From Patiria miniata (Eukaryota; Echinodermata; Asteroidea; Valvatida; Asterinidae): a stretch of 64,000 bases of DNA. The notes beneath the pieces are model-generated. The model was given only the letters and a program-made list of their open reading frames with translations. It did no database searches and was not told the origin of the DNA. The position numbers and the translations under genes are program-made. Shown piece by piece: positions 24,201 through 33,736 of this stretch; positions within the stretch are counted from its first letter, which is position 1, and each line of letters starts with the position of its first letter. The stretch lies in contig NW_024037069.1 of assembly GCF_015706575.1 (NCBI RefSeq), positions 35,299,315-35,363,314 on the forward strand, in the 5' to 3' direction.

Positions 24201-24746
24201 GCAGTCATGTTCGGTCGCTTCTCCGTAGAAAGCGACATCTGGTCATTTGGCGTGGTCTTATGGGAGATTTACTCGTACGGTTTGCAGCCGTTTTACGGTT
24301 ACAACAACCAAGAGGTGATTGATATGATCCGCACTAGGCACATACTGCCTTGCCCAAGCGGCTGCCCCCCGCACATGTACGTACTCATGACGGAGAGTTG
24401 GAACGAAGCCCCCAATCTCAGGCCCACCTTTAAGGCCATCAACGCTCGCCTGCGTTCATGGGAGGCGTTGCCGGCTGCCAACCACCAAAACGGTAACCTG
24501 TATACTAACCCCACTGTCAATTTCAATCCCATGATCGGTCCCACTTCCCCGACGCAAACCCACAGCAGTTCGGGAGTCAAAAGCCAGTTGTCTTCGCATC
24601 ACAGTCGCTCCACGCACAGCAAGGGTTCCCACGGTGACAGGGTCACAGGGTCGTCGGAGAAGGCGATGTCGGAGAGCTCGGCCACGACGGCCGGGACGCA
24701 TTCAACAAAGGGTAAGAAGGAACGAGTAGAGCAGACAGCTGTTTGA
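6209..24746 (+). CDS. ROR: ROR-family receptor tyrosine kinase with duplicated Ig-Frizzled module
   Basis: Single-pass Wnt-binding receptor tyrosine kinase of the ROR family. Thirteen exons with canonical GT-AG borders: 6209-6297, 6979-7286, 12579-12603, 15054-15490, 16748-16778, 17373-17540, 18491-18618, 18745-18781, 19292-19707, 19857-19951, 20501-20651, 21232-21431, 23607-24746. They total 3225 nt, or 1074 residues plus TGA, and all phases agree. Order: signal peptide (1-30), Ig1 (about 40-131, Cys61/Cys113), Frizzled-1 (about 148-283), Ig2 (about 302-394, Cys323/Cys376), Frizzled-2 (about 412-543), kringle (Cys550-Cys628), membrane segment (about 642-665), tyrosine kinase (about 700-975), Ser/Thr/His-rich tail ending QTAV. 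Known ROR proteins have Ig-Frizzled-kringle, so one Ig-Frizzled unit is extra. The second unit and the kinase resemble vertebrate ROR1/2 most. MuSK is the main alternative, but the kringle and the kinase-insert segment (SDVG...SSLD) favour ROR. Start chosen because it gives a strong signal peptide. Confidence 0.93.
6979..7286 (+). CDS. ROR: ROR exon 2: first Ig domain
   Basis: Whole I-set type Ig domain in one exon: Cys61 (LLCRI), a Trp pair after the first cysteine, the DAGYYKC signature at Cys113, and a flanking PMNNET motif shared with Ig2. Phase 2 in, phase 1 out. Confidence 0.9.
8349..8590. mobile_element. Second copy of the GGGCCCAATTTCATGG MITE
   Basis: Begins CCCAATTTCATGGCATGGCT and ends in AGAGCCAAGACATTGGGCCC, with the same internal GTTAGC/GCTAAC words as the element at 1528. 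It lies in ROR intron 2. Confidence 0.6.
8969..9564. mobile_element. TTAA-bounded MITE, 596 bp
   Basis: Starts TTAAAGGTAGAGTTGACCAT and ends ATGGTCTATTCTACCTTTAA, imperfect inverted termini with TTAA at both edges. Internal GAAATTATTCCTTCTGGC is shared with the elements at 18850, 27119, 33737, 46570 and 54245. Confidence 0.7.
12579..12603 (+). CDS. ROR: ROR exon 3: 25-nt linker micro-exon
   Basis: TTTACAG acceptor and GTAAGA donor enclose 25 nt encoding GPFSEGSD. Phase 1 in, 2 out, exactly what is needed to join the Ig1 exon to the first Frizzled exon. It is flanked by introns of 5.3 and 2.5 kb, so gene finders would easily miss it. Confidence 0.75.
12604..15053 (+). other. ROR intron 3 (2.5 kb)
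   Basis: AT-rich, with a poly-G tract near 13373-13382. Nothing else was recognised. Confidence 0.65.
15054..15490 (+). CDS. ROR: ROR exon 4: first Frizzled cysteine-rich domain
   Basis: Ten cysteines in Frizzled/ROR CRD order, including CEPYRGSVC at the start and LCRDEC in the second half. It is more divergent from vertebrate ROR than the second CRD. Phase 2 in, 1 out. Confidence 0.9.
16748..16778 (+). CDS. ROR: ROR exon 5: 31-nt inter-module micro-exon
   Basis: TTCAG acceptor and GTAAGG donor enclose 31 nt encoding [10 protein letters not shown]. Phase 1 in, 2 out. It links Frizzled-1 to the Ig2 exon in frame. Confidence 0.72.
17105..17232 (+). mobile_element. tRNA-derived SINE, better preserved copy
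   Basis: A box GTGGTCGAGTGG (17111-17122) and B box GGTTCGAATCC (17156-17166), then CAAGGCAGCTTGTGATG and the shared tail CTCACAAGCCCTCGG. Confidence 0.7.
17373..18618 (+). CDS. ROR: ROR exons 6-7: second Ig domain, split by an intron
   Basis: Exons 17373-17540 and 18491-18618. PMNNET, Cys323 (RCRITG) and WFKND lie in the first part; SYDWGSK and DTGYYLC (Cys376) in the second. The intron interrupts the RITIR strand, whereas Ig1 has no intron there. The intron holds a fold-back MITE (17755-17970) and a TTAACCCTAAC element (18035-18440). Confidence 0.9.
17755..17975. mobile_element. Fold-back MITE (GGTTCTGA...TCAGAACC family), ROR intron 6
   Basis: Arms at about 17795-17861 and 17880-17945 are nearly complementary over 65 bp, with GTTTGCGGTAGCA opposite TGCTGCCGCAAAC. 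Outer flanks share the CACCATGCAAA word found beside the copies at 22999 and 63748. Confidence 0.75.
18035..18440. mobile_element. TTAACCCTAAC-terminated element, copy A
   Basis: Bounded by TTAACCCTAACC and GGTTAGGGTTAA. Internal GGATTGAGG words repeat. Its right end matches the left end of the copy at 50654 in reverse. TTAA edges followed by CCC suggest a piggyBac-type non-autonomous element; this assignment is an inference. Confidence 0.7.
18745..18781 (+). CDS. ROR: ROR exon 8: 37-nt linker micro-exon
   Basis: TTTATAG acceptor and GTGAGT donor enclose [12 protein letters not shown]. Phase 1 in, 2 out. It occupies the place in the second module that the 25-nt exon at 12579 holds in the first. 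Confidence 0.75.
18850..19230. mobile_element. TTAA/GGCATAT-family MITE copy in the ROR intron before exon 9
   Basis: Contains CCCCAAAGTAACCTACC, GTGAAATTATTCCGTCTGGC and GGAGTGGTGTTATTATTGG, in the same order as the inverted copies at 33737 and 54245. Confidence 0.55.
19292..19707 (+). CDS. ROR: ROR exon 9: second Frizzled cysteine-rich domain
   Basis: Ten-cysteine CRD, very close to vertebrate [38 protein letters not shown]. Phase 2 in, 1 out, identical to exon 4. This is the likely Wnt-binding CRD orthologous to that of single-module ROR proteins. Confidence 0.93.
19857..20651 (+). CDS. ROR: ROR exons 10-11: kringle domain
   Basis: Exons 19857-19951 and 20501-20651. Six kringle cysteines (NCYN, ECQPW, YCRN, WCF, KCD, NC) and the expected ECQPW and HNYCRNPD blocks. 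In extracellular RTKs a kringle next to a Frizzled CRD is diagnostic of ROR and some MuSK proteins. Confidence 0.93.
21232..21431 (+). CDS. ROR: ROR exon 12: transmembrane and juxtamembrane segment
   Basis: The hydrophobic stretch [17 protein letters not shown] (about residues 642-665) is followed by a basic stop-transfer region (RQQRTQR). Phase 1 in, 0 out, leading to the kinase exon. Confidence 0.9.
21660..22200. mobile_element. GGTACC-rich element in ROR intron 12
   Basis: Clusters of GGGTACTCGAGTACCC, GAGTACCCG and GGTACCCGG at both ends with loosely inverted edges (GGAGTGTGTATC and TGTACACCTCT). Probably a degraded MITE. Confidence 0.4.
22999..23227. mobile_element. Fold-back MITE, near-perfect long hairpin, ROR intron 12
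   Basis: Arms of about 105 bp: GGTTCTGAAAAGAACCAGAG and its mirror, with central GCTCTGACTGTCTTCAGAGC. The same family recurs at 53430 and 63748. Confidence 0.8.
23607..24746 (+). CDS. ROR: ROR exon 13: tyrosine kinase domain, tail and stop
   Basis: One 1140-nt exon carries the whole kinase, as in vertebrate ROR genes. Visible motifs: glycine loop GEGTFG, VTIK with Lys738, HRDLAARN (His844-Arg845-Asp846), DFG (Asp864), activation-loop YSADYY (Tyr872, 876, 877), MAPEA and [12 protein letters not shown]. All catalytic residues are present. The tail of about 100 residues is rich in Ser, Thr and His, and ends in a possible class I PDZ ligand, TAV. Confidence 0.95.
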   Translation, partial: VRDFPLAAVKFQEVLGEGTFGKVYKGELMGLEHQYSVNPVTIKTLKENSASKMEQDFNREAEVMASLRHPNIISLLGVCTTEQPLCMLFEFMPHGDLHEFLVRHSPNSDVGFGSGDDETQSSLDQSDFLSIAIQIASGMEYLSSRLFVHRDLAARNCMVGDNLQIKIADFGLSRDIYSADYYHMQAQVLLPIRWMAPEAVMFGRFSVESDIWSFGVVLWEIYSYGLQPFYGYNNQEVIDMIRTRHILPCPSGCPPHMYVLMTESWNEAPNLRPTFKAINARLRSWEALPAANHQNGNLYTNPTVNFNPMIGPTSPTQTHSSSGVKSQLSSHHSRSTHSKGSHGDRVTGSSEKAMSESSATTAGTHSTKGKKERVEQTAV

Positions 24747-27700
24747 GACGGACATGTTATTTAATGGTATTTTCTCTGTAAATCGTAGCCCAGATTAGCC
24801 TACCCATAGGGTCATTTAGAAACTTGACCTAGCCTAAGCCATTTCCAAATTACTTGCCTATGGCTGGCAAACACACACACATCAATTGGAAGTGGCTTCT
24901 GCTGCCTCCATAGGGGCATGTGTTATTGAAAGCCATAGCCATGTACTTTGCACACAGCCTTACTTTAGCAAGTCTCTCTTCGCAAAGTGGTAATACTATT
25001 ATAAAATTTTGACGGTGGCGAGATTGACAAATCTTCAGAAATGTTGTTAAATTATTCATGTGGATGGGGTTATACCTAAAGCAATTTAGGTCGTCAATTA
25101 ACCAAAGGTCTATTTAAAGTTATAGCTTTCCCTCTTTGGATACTGAGGACATTTTATTTTTCAAGAAAAAAGGGTTCAGTGAGAAAAAAAATTTAAGTGA
25201 AAATTTGGACTTCCATTGTCTTTCCAATCCCATAACGACCTCAGAAAATGACTTCTTCTCTAAGAGGCTTCCCTGTCCATTTTTGTCAACAGTAAAACAA
25301 AGTACTGAATTTTTTGGGGGGCCCCTTTGAAGTTTGAGTCAGTGTTTTAATGGACTCGTTGCATAATCAGTAGGTGGCGCTTCTCTATCACTGGTGTCAG
25401 CTTTATGTGCAGAACATAGTGCATGCAGGCACTGCTTCATTTGCATATGCTGCGAAGTACATGTACGCAGACTAATTTCATTTTAAGTAAATGCACACAT
25501 ACATATACCCCTATATTCTATGCATAAGCGCAAGGTTTGGGATCCGTGTCCGAACAAGAGAGGGCGCTTTTTTACCGCTTTTGAGAACCCCTTGGACGAG
25601 ACAGAGTGCGTGCAGGTATACTTGTTCCGTAGTTGTGGGGTCTGTACACAAGAGTTGTCCCATGGTATTACGGGGACCGAAGACGCTCTGGGGACAGCAG
25701 AAAGTCCCCATAACTCGGTCCTAATTTGCCTAACAATAACAAACTTCCCCATAACGCAGTGAGTGCCCCCGCGCGGGTATGTCCTCAATGCTATAGCTTC
25801 TTCACGTGAGCATCAAGCGTTGTCGACAATGCGTTCAAATGTGTCTCCCAGTGGTCTCCCCAACTCTCCCTTTCTTACCGTTGAGGGGGTACTTGTGCAC
25901 GGAGCCAAACTAAATGCGCACAGCACTGTATCTTCTTTGCATTAGTGATAGACATACGGCAGCAACGCTTCGCAATCATTGACAGGATACCTGTACACGG
26001 AGTCCATACTTAAATAAATGTATCTTCATTGAGCATGTTCAGGCAAGGACCATTAGTTGACTAAAGGTTGATTTGTGATGTAACTTATGCCTGCACAGTA
26101 AATGCAAATGTCTCTAGTCAAACACTGATCAAAACGTCATCCAGAAACTTTTTGATCCTGGTTCCCTGCTGTGCTTTATGATGCGCACGGCTATTGGTAA
26201 CCAGCGATGGAACCATGCCCTGTGGTCCGGTTCCAAATAGTCAACTACAGCAGTCCAACCATCCTTTGTTTGAGCGAAGTTAGTCAAACTATGGTTAACT
26301 ATCCGGTTCGTTAGTAAAAACGTCATTCACGCGCGCGCACCACTGATTACTAGCCTATTGGCTACAAACGCTCAAGCTGCGTTAACTTCCGGTTCCAATC
26401 GTGCAGAAAGTGCTGGAGGTGACGTCACACTAACAAACCGGATAGTAAGCACCCGAACATGCTTATTGAAGTAAAAGGCTTATGAATGTATGATACTGAA
26501 CAATAAGTTAATCTGTAACAAAGCACATGCCAAAACATTGTATTGTGGTTGAACATTAATGTCACAATGTTATTTATATACGGTTGTACATAATCAACAG
26601 TCACTGAGTGTGTGTCACTCATCGAGTTAACCATGACTTACGTACTCATTATACAGATGAAATGTAAAAAAAAAAAACTGTAATGAAAGATATGCAATCT
26701 AACATGTACTTTTTCAAACGTTGTAGTAGTTATTTTTTTTGAAAGTTTTATGTATATTTTTACCTGTGTTTTTAACAATGTATAGGTGTTTCATATTTTT
26801 GCTATTTCCTTTAAACTTTCTCCCAGAGTTTTGTTTGTTTGTTTGTTTTTACTCCAGATTTATTCTGGAAATATTTCAAACAAAAGCTCTACAGGTGTTA
26901 TTTTGTTTATATTTTCCAGTATTCAAAAAGCTGAAATAACGTCTATTATTTTCAGCTGCTTTTTCTTTCTTAATCGTGCTGTTCTGTTCTACATTTTTGC
27001 AGAATTATCTTATGAAGTTGTTGCTCATACATGTATGCCAATTCTTTTTTATGATGAGATTTTATTTTCTAAAGAAGATTGGAAAAAAAAGTAGCCGCAC
27101 AAAGACCTCTGGGTATTGTTAAAGGCATATACTAGGACCATTTGCATTTATCCCAAAAGTAACCTAGCGAATTTTTATCAAACAGATTATTTGGATTAAA
27201 GGCCGTACTGGTACTAAACACCTCGTGAAATTATTCCATCTGGCTTGCTGAATTTAAATGAAGGTGATTTCCAACGATCAGTCAATTGACCCTATCAGTC
27301 TTTATGGCCCTAACCTAATAGTCAGACTGAAGGTGTGTGCCTTACGATTTCTGCTTGAAGAGTTTTTGTATTGATTTTATCATGAAGCATGTTGATATAA
27401 ACATGTAACAGGGAAGTCCCAAACAATTGGTTTCCCCCCACCCCCCTTTTTTGTATTATGTCTCCTGTTGAATTTTTGGTCTTATTTCGGTCTGGTTTTT
27501 AAAACGACCCAGATGTTTTTTCTTGTCTATTTGGAAGTTTAGTGTGAAACTAAATGCAAGTGCAAAGTCCCAATAAGTAGCTGAATGTATTGCTGAAACC
27601 AACTTTTGTATACAATCATTGAGCTTGCCAAAGATTTTAAAACTGAATTTCAAACCTCAAAAATTTCTCAGTACTTAAACTTTTTCGTAAGGCCTTTTGT

Positions 27701-29560
27701 TTGTTGTGACAAATGCTGAGGTTCAAAATGTTTAGATTTATATTTTTAATTTGAACGTTTTACATTGTTTGAAAAAATGTAATTCCTGGGATAATATGTC
27801 TTTTTTTTTTAACTGAGAATCATTGCCAAATGTTAGGCTTCCGAACTCACAAAAATCATGCTCTTTGTATTAAAAATATTTCAACTCATTTTAATGGCAA
27901 CAAAAATGTACTCTGAATAATTATTGAATCGTGATGATTTGGATAATGTGCTGCGTAACCAAATCATTGTGCCAAAAATGTGTTTAATAAAAATGTCAAG
28001 CAAAAATCAATGAGGTCTATCTATATTCTGAAAAAATTATTTATAATTCACTCATTCTCGTATAATGCCATGTTATTTTAGTTATTTCCCCCAAAAATTC
28101 CAATCACGCTTATATGAACGATGTTGAAGTCCTCCACGAAACAACAAAATTCATCCAATAAAAACGTTTCAGAATAAATGATCTATTTAAAGGAAAAAAA
28201 GTAATCACAAGTGTATCGACCCTTCAATTTTTATCTTTAGCTTTTTAATTAACACTTCTTATCTATTCTTCATTTGTAGTCAAAGTGACCTATTTTCTGT
28301 ATAATGCTGTACATTTTAAAATATTAAAAAATATCTATTGTATTTAAACTAATATTCCCACTTTAGTAATTTATTAGAAACTAGTCTAGCTGGGCAAAGC
28401 GCTGTTTTTCTTCTATTTCAGAGAAACGCCACACTTTATATTCAATTGGTTATTGAATAACTGTAATTATTAAAGTTGTACATATTGTTTTGTTTTCTAT
28501 AAGTGTAATTTGCCCTCTTCTGTGGACTCGTAAATATTTGAGCTGCATTTGATGTTGCCCAGTACTTAGAACTTTTTTTATTGATTTGTATTAGTGTAAT
28601 GTAGCACTTAATGCGAATGCATTTTGTACTGTTTTGTGACAAATATTGATATTATCAAAAACAAGGAATAAATGAAGTAACACCATTGGACGACAGTGTA
28701 ATCGTTTGGGCTGGATCGCATACTTAATTGAAATCCGTCTGTCGGTCTCTTTTGAGAAATTATGATAGTGTCATAAATTTTCAAGAATTGATCAATTTTA
28801 CATTTTCTTCCTCACGTTAGGACAGATACAACACCCACACAAGTACGCAATGGCTGCCTTTTTGTGACGTTACCAAAAAAAAAGCTAATTTGGTTTCTTT
28901 TGGGGGGCATGGCCCCAATTGCCCCCCCCCCCCCCTCCAGATCCGCCGTTTTTTGCCCCATGCCGATTATGGAGGGGTGGGGGCTCTTGTTGGTGTTTTG
29001 CTATTTCTGTAGATGTTTTAATTCTTCTGCATATACCAACTGGTTTCATTTAGTGCTCTTTTTTTCACGATGTAAGCTGTTGAAGAATTTTGTAGGTTGC
29101 AGACTGACATACATATAACAAGAAGCCAACAAGTGCGAACAATGCTGAAACAAAGCTCTTCCAAAAAATGGGACTAACCACCCACAGCCTTTATTTCTTG
29201 TTACTCCTCAAATGTCCAACTAAAAAGAAAAGCTTTAAATGCGCAAGTATTCACAAAGGCAAAACCAGCCTCGCTAGACAATCTTGCATTGTAAACTTCC
29301 CAAAAGAAAGAATTTAGGGCGCATGCCTACCTTGGGCCGTTAACCTTGTTCGCAATAACTGACCAATCAGAAGCCTCCATTTGTAGAACACAGGTGTGTC
29401 AAGCGCGCGCAATACAAAAAGTCATCTGAAATGGATTGATTTTGTTGTGTCGTCTGCTCAGAAGAAATCTAGACCAGACTGCGCCCAACAGCTGATGTGA
29501 TCGCGTGCATCAAGTGTGGGGTTTTCTAGATTTGTCATAATCAAGATTTTTTTGGCGAGG
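24747..29560. other. ROR 3'UTR and intergenic AT-rich region
   Basis: No coding exon was recognised. AATAAA hexamers occur at 26013 and 28667. A truncated MITE lies at 27119 and a poly-C element with ATCCGCC at about 28900-28960. The region before 29561 (GCGCGCAATAC, CG-rich) may be the promoter of the ZGLP1-like gene. Confidence 0.5.
27119..27293. mobile_element. Truncated GGCATAT-family MITE
   Basis: Begins TTAAAGGCATATACTAGGAC and runs to the CAGTCAATTGAC block, where the similarity stops; the distal half is missing. Confidence 0.55.
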
Positions 29561-32500
29561 ATGAGTCAACAATGTACGTGGAGCTCGAAATTTTCAAATC
29601 TGGAAAATTACAAGGGATTTTTCCCGAGCTTCGCGGAAGACCAGCTTGATTTGTCCACCGTTTTTTCGACGGGAGAGATGAGAGATCGATGTGAGGATCT
29701 GGTCGAGGTAAAATGCGATCGTTCAAAAATTGGAAGTTCAGTGGTGAGACACGCTGAACAGACGACGAAGCAAACAAGGTAAGCAATGTTCTGACATTCA
29801 CAGCTGAAACATTATGAGATAAAATTTTAATTTTTAAAACAAAAAATCAATGAAATTTTGTAATTAAAGACCTCACCCAACCCCAGAGTTATGTTGCATG
29901 TGACAGACATCTCAACACTTTTTTTTCTCCATATCGGTGACTATTACTTAGTAGAAGAAACAGTAGCACGTCTTTTTCTTAAAAAATAAATAAATAGGTC
30001 AGCCACAAGAATGCTTTATGGGTCGTGAATTTAGGGTTATAATTCTGTCTTTGGGAAATGAGACAACATGTACATACTTGTGTTTTTAATTGAACAGCTG
30101 CCTTGTACTTTCTAGTTGTACATCTTGTATTAAGTTGTCTTTAAGAAAAATACGGAGTTGTAAAAATTGTCACCGTAAACGTCATTCTTTATTTTGTGAT
30201 GAACAAATGATGAAAGAGTGACTTCTGAAGTTCTGTTAATGAATTTAAAAAAAAACTTTTTAACCCGTTTTCCTCATCGTAAAAAAATAAAACTAAAGAC
30301 TAGGAAATCGAGAAACAATACGCGAGTGCCACGCCCGCGAAATTCATCAGTACTGGCAATTAAAAGAAGCCGTTTTGGTACGTTTCATTTTTTGTTATCA
30401 TGAGAATGTGTTACATAATCTGTTTACAACCCAACTACTTCCAGGTCTTTAGTGCAAAAAAAAAAAATCTGAACCAGACACCCAAAGAGGATTACCTGAA
30501 AGAATTTGTCTGATCCGCCATGCATAAATTACGTTTTCTTTCTTTATTTGAAAAGACCATAACCCAACATTGCGACCCACCTCGGTGTTCTTGTCAACAA
30601 GTTTCGCTTGTGACCCGTGAACCGGTTTCTTAGTTGTACAAAACTGTGACCGCGGCTAAACCTTAAGCAAAAGCTTTGGGCCATAATTTGATAAAATAGT
30701 GCTCATTAAACCCTTTTTGGGGTTATATTTCAGTTTTTGTTTTTACTTTGCCCCCCTTCCTTTTTTGTTTTGTTTTACCTTGTCGGGCTTCTTCGGGTCC
30801 TTTTTTTACGCCCATGCCAAATGTCCCAATCTGAATTTGACCTTGTTTTGGTATTTCGTAATTACTCCCCTAATGTAATTGGACTGTATCACTAATTAAT
30901 ATTTAATTTAATGTTCTCGTTGTATCACTGACTTAAGAATAAGTGTTGATGAATAAATAAAGTCAAACAGCAAAAGTTACATGACACCCACAGGAATTGG
31001 GCGGGTTACTACTCCAGGGTGACTCTGTCCGAATTTATACAACTCCCAGAAAAAGTTCCCCCGAGGTGAGTGAAGGGAACGGTAGCAGCAGCGGTAGCGG
31101 CAGCGGCGGCAGTAGCGGGGGAGGTAGCGCCGTAGCCCCGGGACGAGAAGACGCGTGCTACGCAAGGCCAAGACGCCTCGGCCTAGCGCCCGGAGAAACG
31201 ACCCGAGATTCCGAGGGGTCACTTTCTGCGTCGAGACACAAATCTGCCGCGAAAAGAGGCACAGATCACAGCTGAACATTCGGTCCTTTTACAGGTAGGC
31301 AAACTCATTGTTTTCTTGCTTGGACATGGAAGAGATAATCACATTGGCGGCATTATTTTTTATTTTCGGTCTGAAAAAATGTAAGCGAAAAAGTACCAAT
31401 ATGTTGCAGTTACATGTAGAGGAAACGAAAAAAAAAAAACTAGAGCGATCAAGCCCGTACTTGAAGCCGTTAAAAATACTTGGGATTAATCTCTCTTTTT
31501 TTTTAACGAAGGCAGATAAAAAATGAAAGAACTATCAGCCCTTTGAGTTGATGTTAATGCTTCTATTGCATCTTATATTTCCATTTCTTCGCAAGAATTT
31601 GCACAAAATTGGATGTAAACAAACAATCGAAAATGTGTTTTTCTTTATTTTCTCGCAAAATATTGGTCTTGCACAACGGTTGTGAGCGCTAAAATTGGCC
31701 CGTATCACTTGAGTACTTTGAGTATTTACTGATAGAATATTTATTGATGTGCAACAACGCGAATGATTGTGGTGTATATTTTGGTATTTCTGAAGCATAA
31801 AGAAGAAGTTTTCTCAAGATGACCAAGCTAAAGGCCACGCGAAGACGCAACGACGAAAGCTTTCCGTGGTGTCGTCAACTAGCGGCTCTGATGAGGCCGA
31901 GACAAGGGTGGCACAACGCATCGCTATCCCGTACGCCGGCATTGTGTATGGTGAGAGGAGATTGTATTGACTAAAATGGGGGCCAAAAAATGTGTATGAT
32001 CGAACATTTTTGTAATCTTGAATGAGGAAAATTTGTCAAGGAATGACAAAACAATATTCAAATTATCCCTATACAATTTCTTTAAGTTATGCCTATCTTA
32101 ATAAAAGGGACTAAATTTGCATTTGATTTGCTGTAAGATTGAAAGTTTCAATAGGATGGAAAGACTTCCTTGAAGATGTTTTATCAGGAAAACTTACACT
32201 GTTATTACTTTTCTTGATACCATTGTGACTGGGTGATATTGACCTTTTTTCTCCAGTTTTAACCTTTTGTTGGTCGAAGGATAAAAACCTCTTTTTTTTA
32301 ATTGATATTTCTGACCATCCTCCATGTTCTGAACAATTCAACTGATTAAAAGTGTATCTCTTCAGTTTCTCTGTGTGAAACTTACTAGCATGAACTCAAT
32401 ATTTTTAATTTTTTTTAAAACAGGAGACAAACAATGTGCCTCCTGCTTAACTAGACGGACCCCTTTGTGGCGGGATGCAGAGGATGGAACACCACTCTGT

Positions 32501-33004
32501 AATGCATGTGGCATAAGGTAAGGTGATTGATTGGGTGGGAGGAAAATCAGACGGGGGTTCGCTGTAGTCTTTGGAACTTGAAGCTTGATCTTTTGTTTTT
32601 GCAAGAGAGTCAGATTGGTGCAGTGGTTCTTTCATTCACTTCCTCCTCTGTGGCCCGGGTTCGATTCCTGCCCTGGTCCACATGTGGATTGGGTCTTCTT
32701 TTTTTTTTTAAACATTTTTTGTGAGAGTTTTATCAGTAGATTAAGGGATTTTCTTGTGTTTTAGTGAATAACAAAAACAAATGTCTTATGAGATAACTTT
32801 TGCAATGTTCTTTGTTGAAATGTCTTGCACAGCACATTTTTAAGTTGCAGAATCTTTGGTCTTATCCATAGGTACAAGAAGTACCGCATCCGCTGCATTG
32901 TCTGCTGGAACATTCCCAAGAAGGATGGCAAGTCATCATGTCAAGTGTGCTCTCGATGTGGAAACGCCCTCCGGTTTACCATACCCAAGCGATCCTTCTG
33001 CTAA
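29561..33004 (+). CDS. ZGLP1: ZGLP1-like GATA-type zinc-finger protein
   Basis: Probable nuclear DNA-binding regulator. Best model: exons 29561-29778, 30299-30377, 31018-31065, 31803-31950, 32424-32517 and 32872-33004, totalling 720 nt and 239 residues. The GATA finger is C-x2-C-x17-C-x2-C (Cys169, 172, 190, 193) with TPLWRDAEDGTPLCNACGIR, followed by YKKY and a second cysteine cluster (Cys204, 207, 219, 222, 225). This pairing, and the RDAEDG spacer, match vertebrate ZGLP1 rather than GATA1-6 or GATAD proteins. The first and last two exons are well supported. The 30299 acceptor is weak, and the 31018 and 31803 borders were chosen because their phases fit. ZGLP1 in mammals acts in germ cells; conservation of that role here is an inference. 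Confidence 0.72.
31018..31275 (+). CDS. Gly/Ser-rich open frame, alternative end of a ZGLP1-like exon
   Basis: The exon beginning at 31018 stays open past the strong GAG|GTGAGT donor at 31065, reading a Gly/Ser-rich run and then a basic segment, until TGA at 31273-31275. If the donor is skipped the protein would end here without the GATA finger; a GC donor at 31259 would also keep frame with the 31819 acceptor. Which form is used cannot be settled from sequence. Confidence 0.35.
   Translation, partial: GDSVRIYTTPRKSSPEVSEGNGSSSGSGSGGSSGGGSAVAPGREDACYARPRRLGLAPGETTRDSEGSLSASRHKSAAKRGTDHS
32424..33004 (+). CDS. ZGLP1: ZGLP1-like exons 5-6: GATA finger and C-terminal cysteine cluster
   Basis: Exons 32424-32517 and 32872-33004, split inside the ACGIR-YKKY junction (phase 2). 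The stop TAA is at 33002-33004, directly after a terminal Cys. The intron between them carries a tRNA-like SINE at about 32605-32715. Confidence 0.9.
32605..32720 (+). mobile_element. tRNA-like SINE in the last ZGLP1-like intron
   Basis: TTGGTGCAGTGG resembles an A box; GGGTTCGATTCC at about 32658 is a B box. The tail runs into a T tract. Confidence 0.5.
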
Positions 33005-33159
33005 TATGGTGTCGACCTCATGAGTTACGGTACGCAAATATCCACTAAATATTGCAAAATTTGCCAAATCAACAACATTTGGCTTAACTGACGACCACAA
33101 TTAAAAGACATCAGCGAGGTGTATGTCACACATATCCTTATCCCATTAGCAACTGTTAG

Positions 33160-33540
33160 TACTTTGTGGGGTGGGGGGGGGGGGCACATGCCCCCCATAA
33201 AAAAATTGTCGTCCCCCACTGGAAATTTGTTAGTCCTATAAGTGACCATGGTTAACAGGTTTAACAGAAATTGGGTTCCGCCCCCCCCCACCACCAACGC
33301 CCCCACTGTAACATCCAGCCCCCCCCCCCCACTCCCCCCCCCCCTATGGAAGGATTCCTGGCTATGCCGCTGGGTACATTGGGGGGAGGGGGGGCACATG
33401 CCCCTATAAAAAAAGAATTGGTGTCCCCCCCCCCCCCTCAACTGGAAATTTGTTAGTCCTATAACTATAAGTGACCCTGGTTATAACAGGTTAAACAGAA
33501 ATTGGGTGTTTCCCCCCCCCCCCCCCCCCCCCTTCCCCTG
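33160..33540. repeat. Duplicated block flanked by poly-G and poly-C tracts
   Basis: Two copies of a unit of about 110 bp (CACATGCCCC, CTGGAAATTTGTTAGTCCTA, TTAACAGAAATTGGG) at about 33181-33290 and 33395-33525, each bounded by G and C homopolymers. Confidence 0.8.
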
Positions 33541-33736
33541 TGGTGAGAACCCTAGCTACGCCCCTGGATACATTGTATTTATTCCCTCCTGAAACCACAA
33601 AAACAATACTGTGTCTGGGGTGTACAGGGAGTAGCATGCCGGGCGGTTTAGGGCAGTACAGAGACTAATGGGTTCATTTGAGGAGTGCATGCATTTCGGC
33701 AAGTTGTAAACACATCATTCATTAGGGAGCTTACAA

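Noticed and set aside
33025..33441. 138-codon Gly/Pro-rich minus-strand frame
   Set aside because: Produced by poly-C/G tracts; low complexity only.
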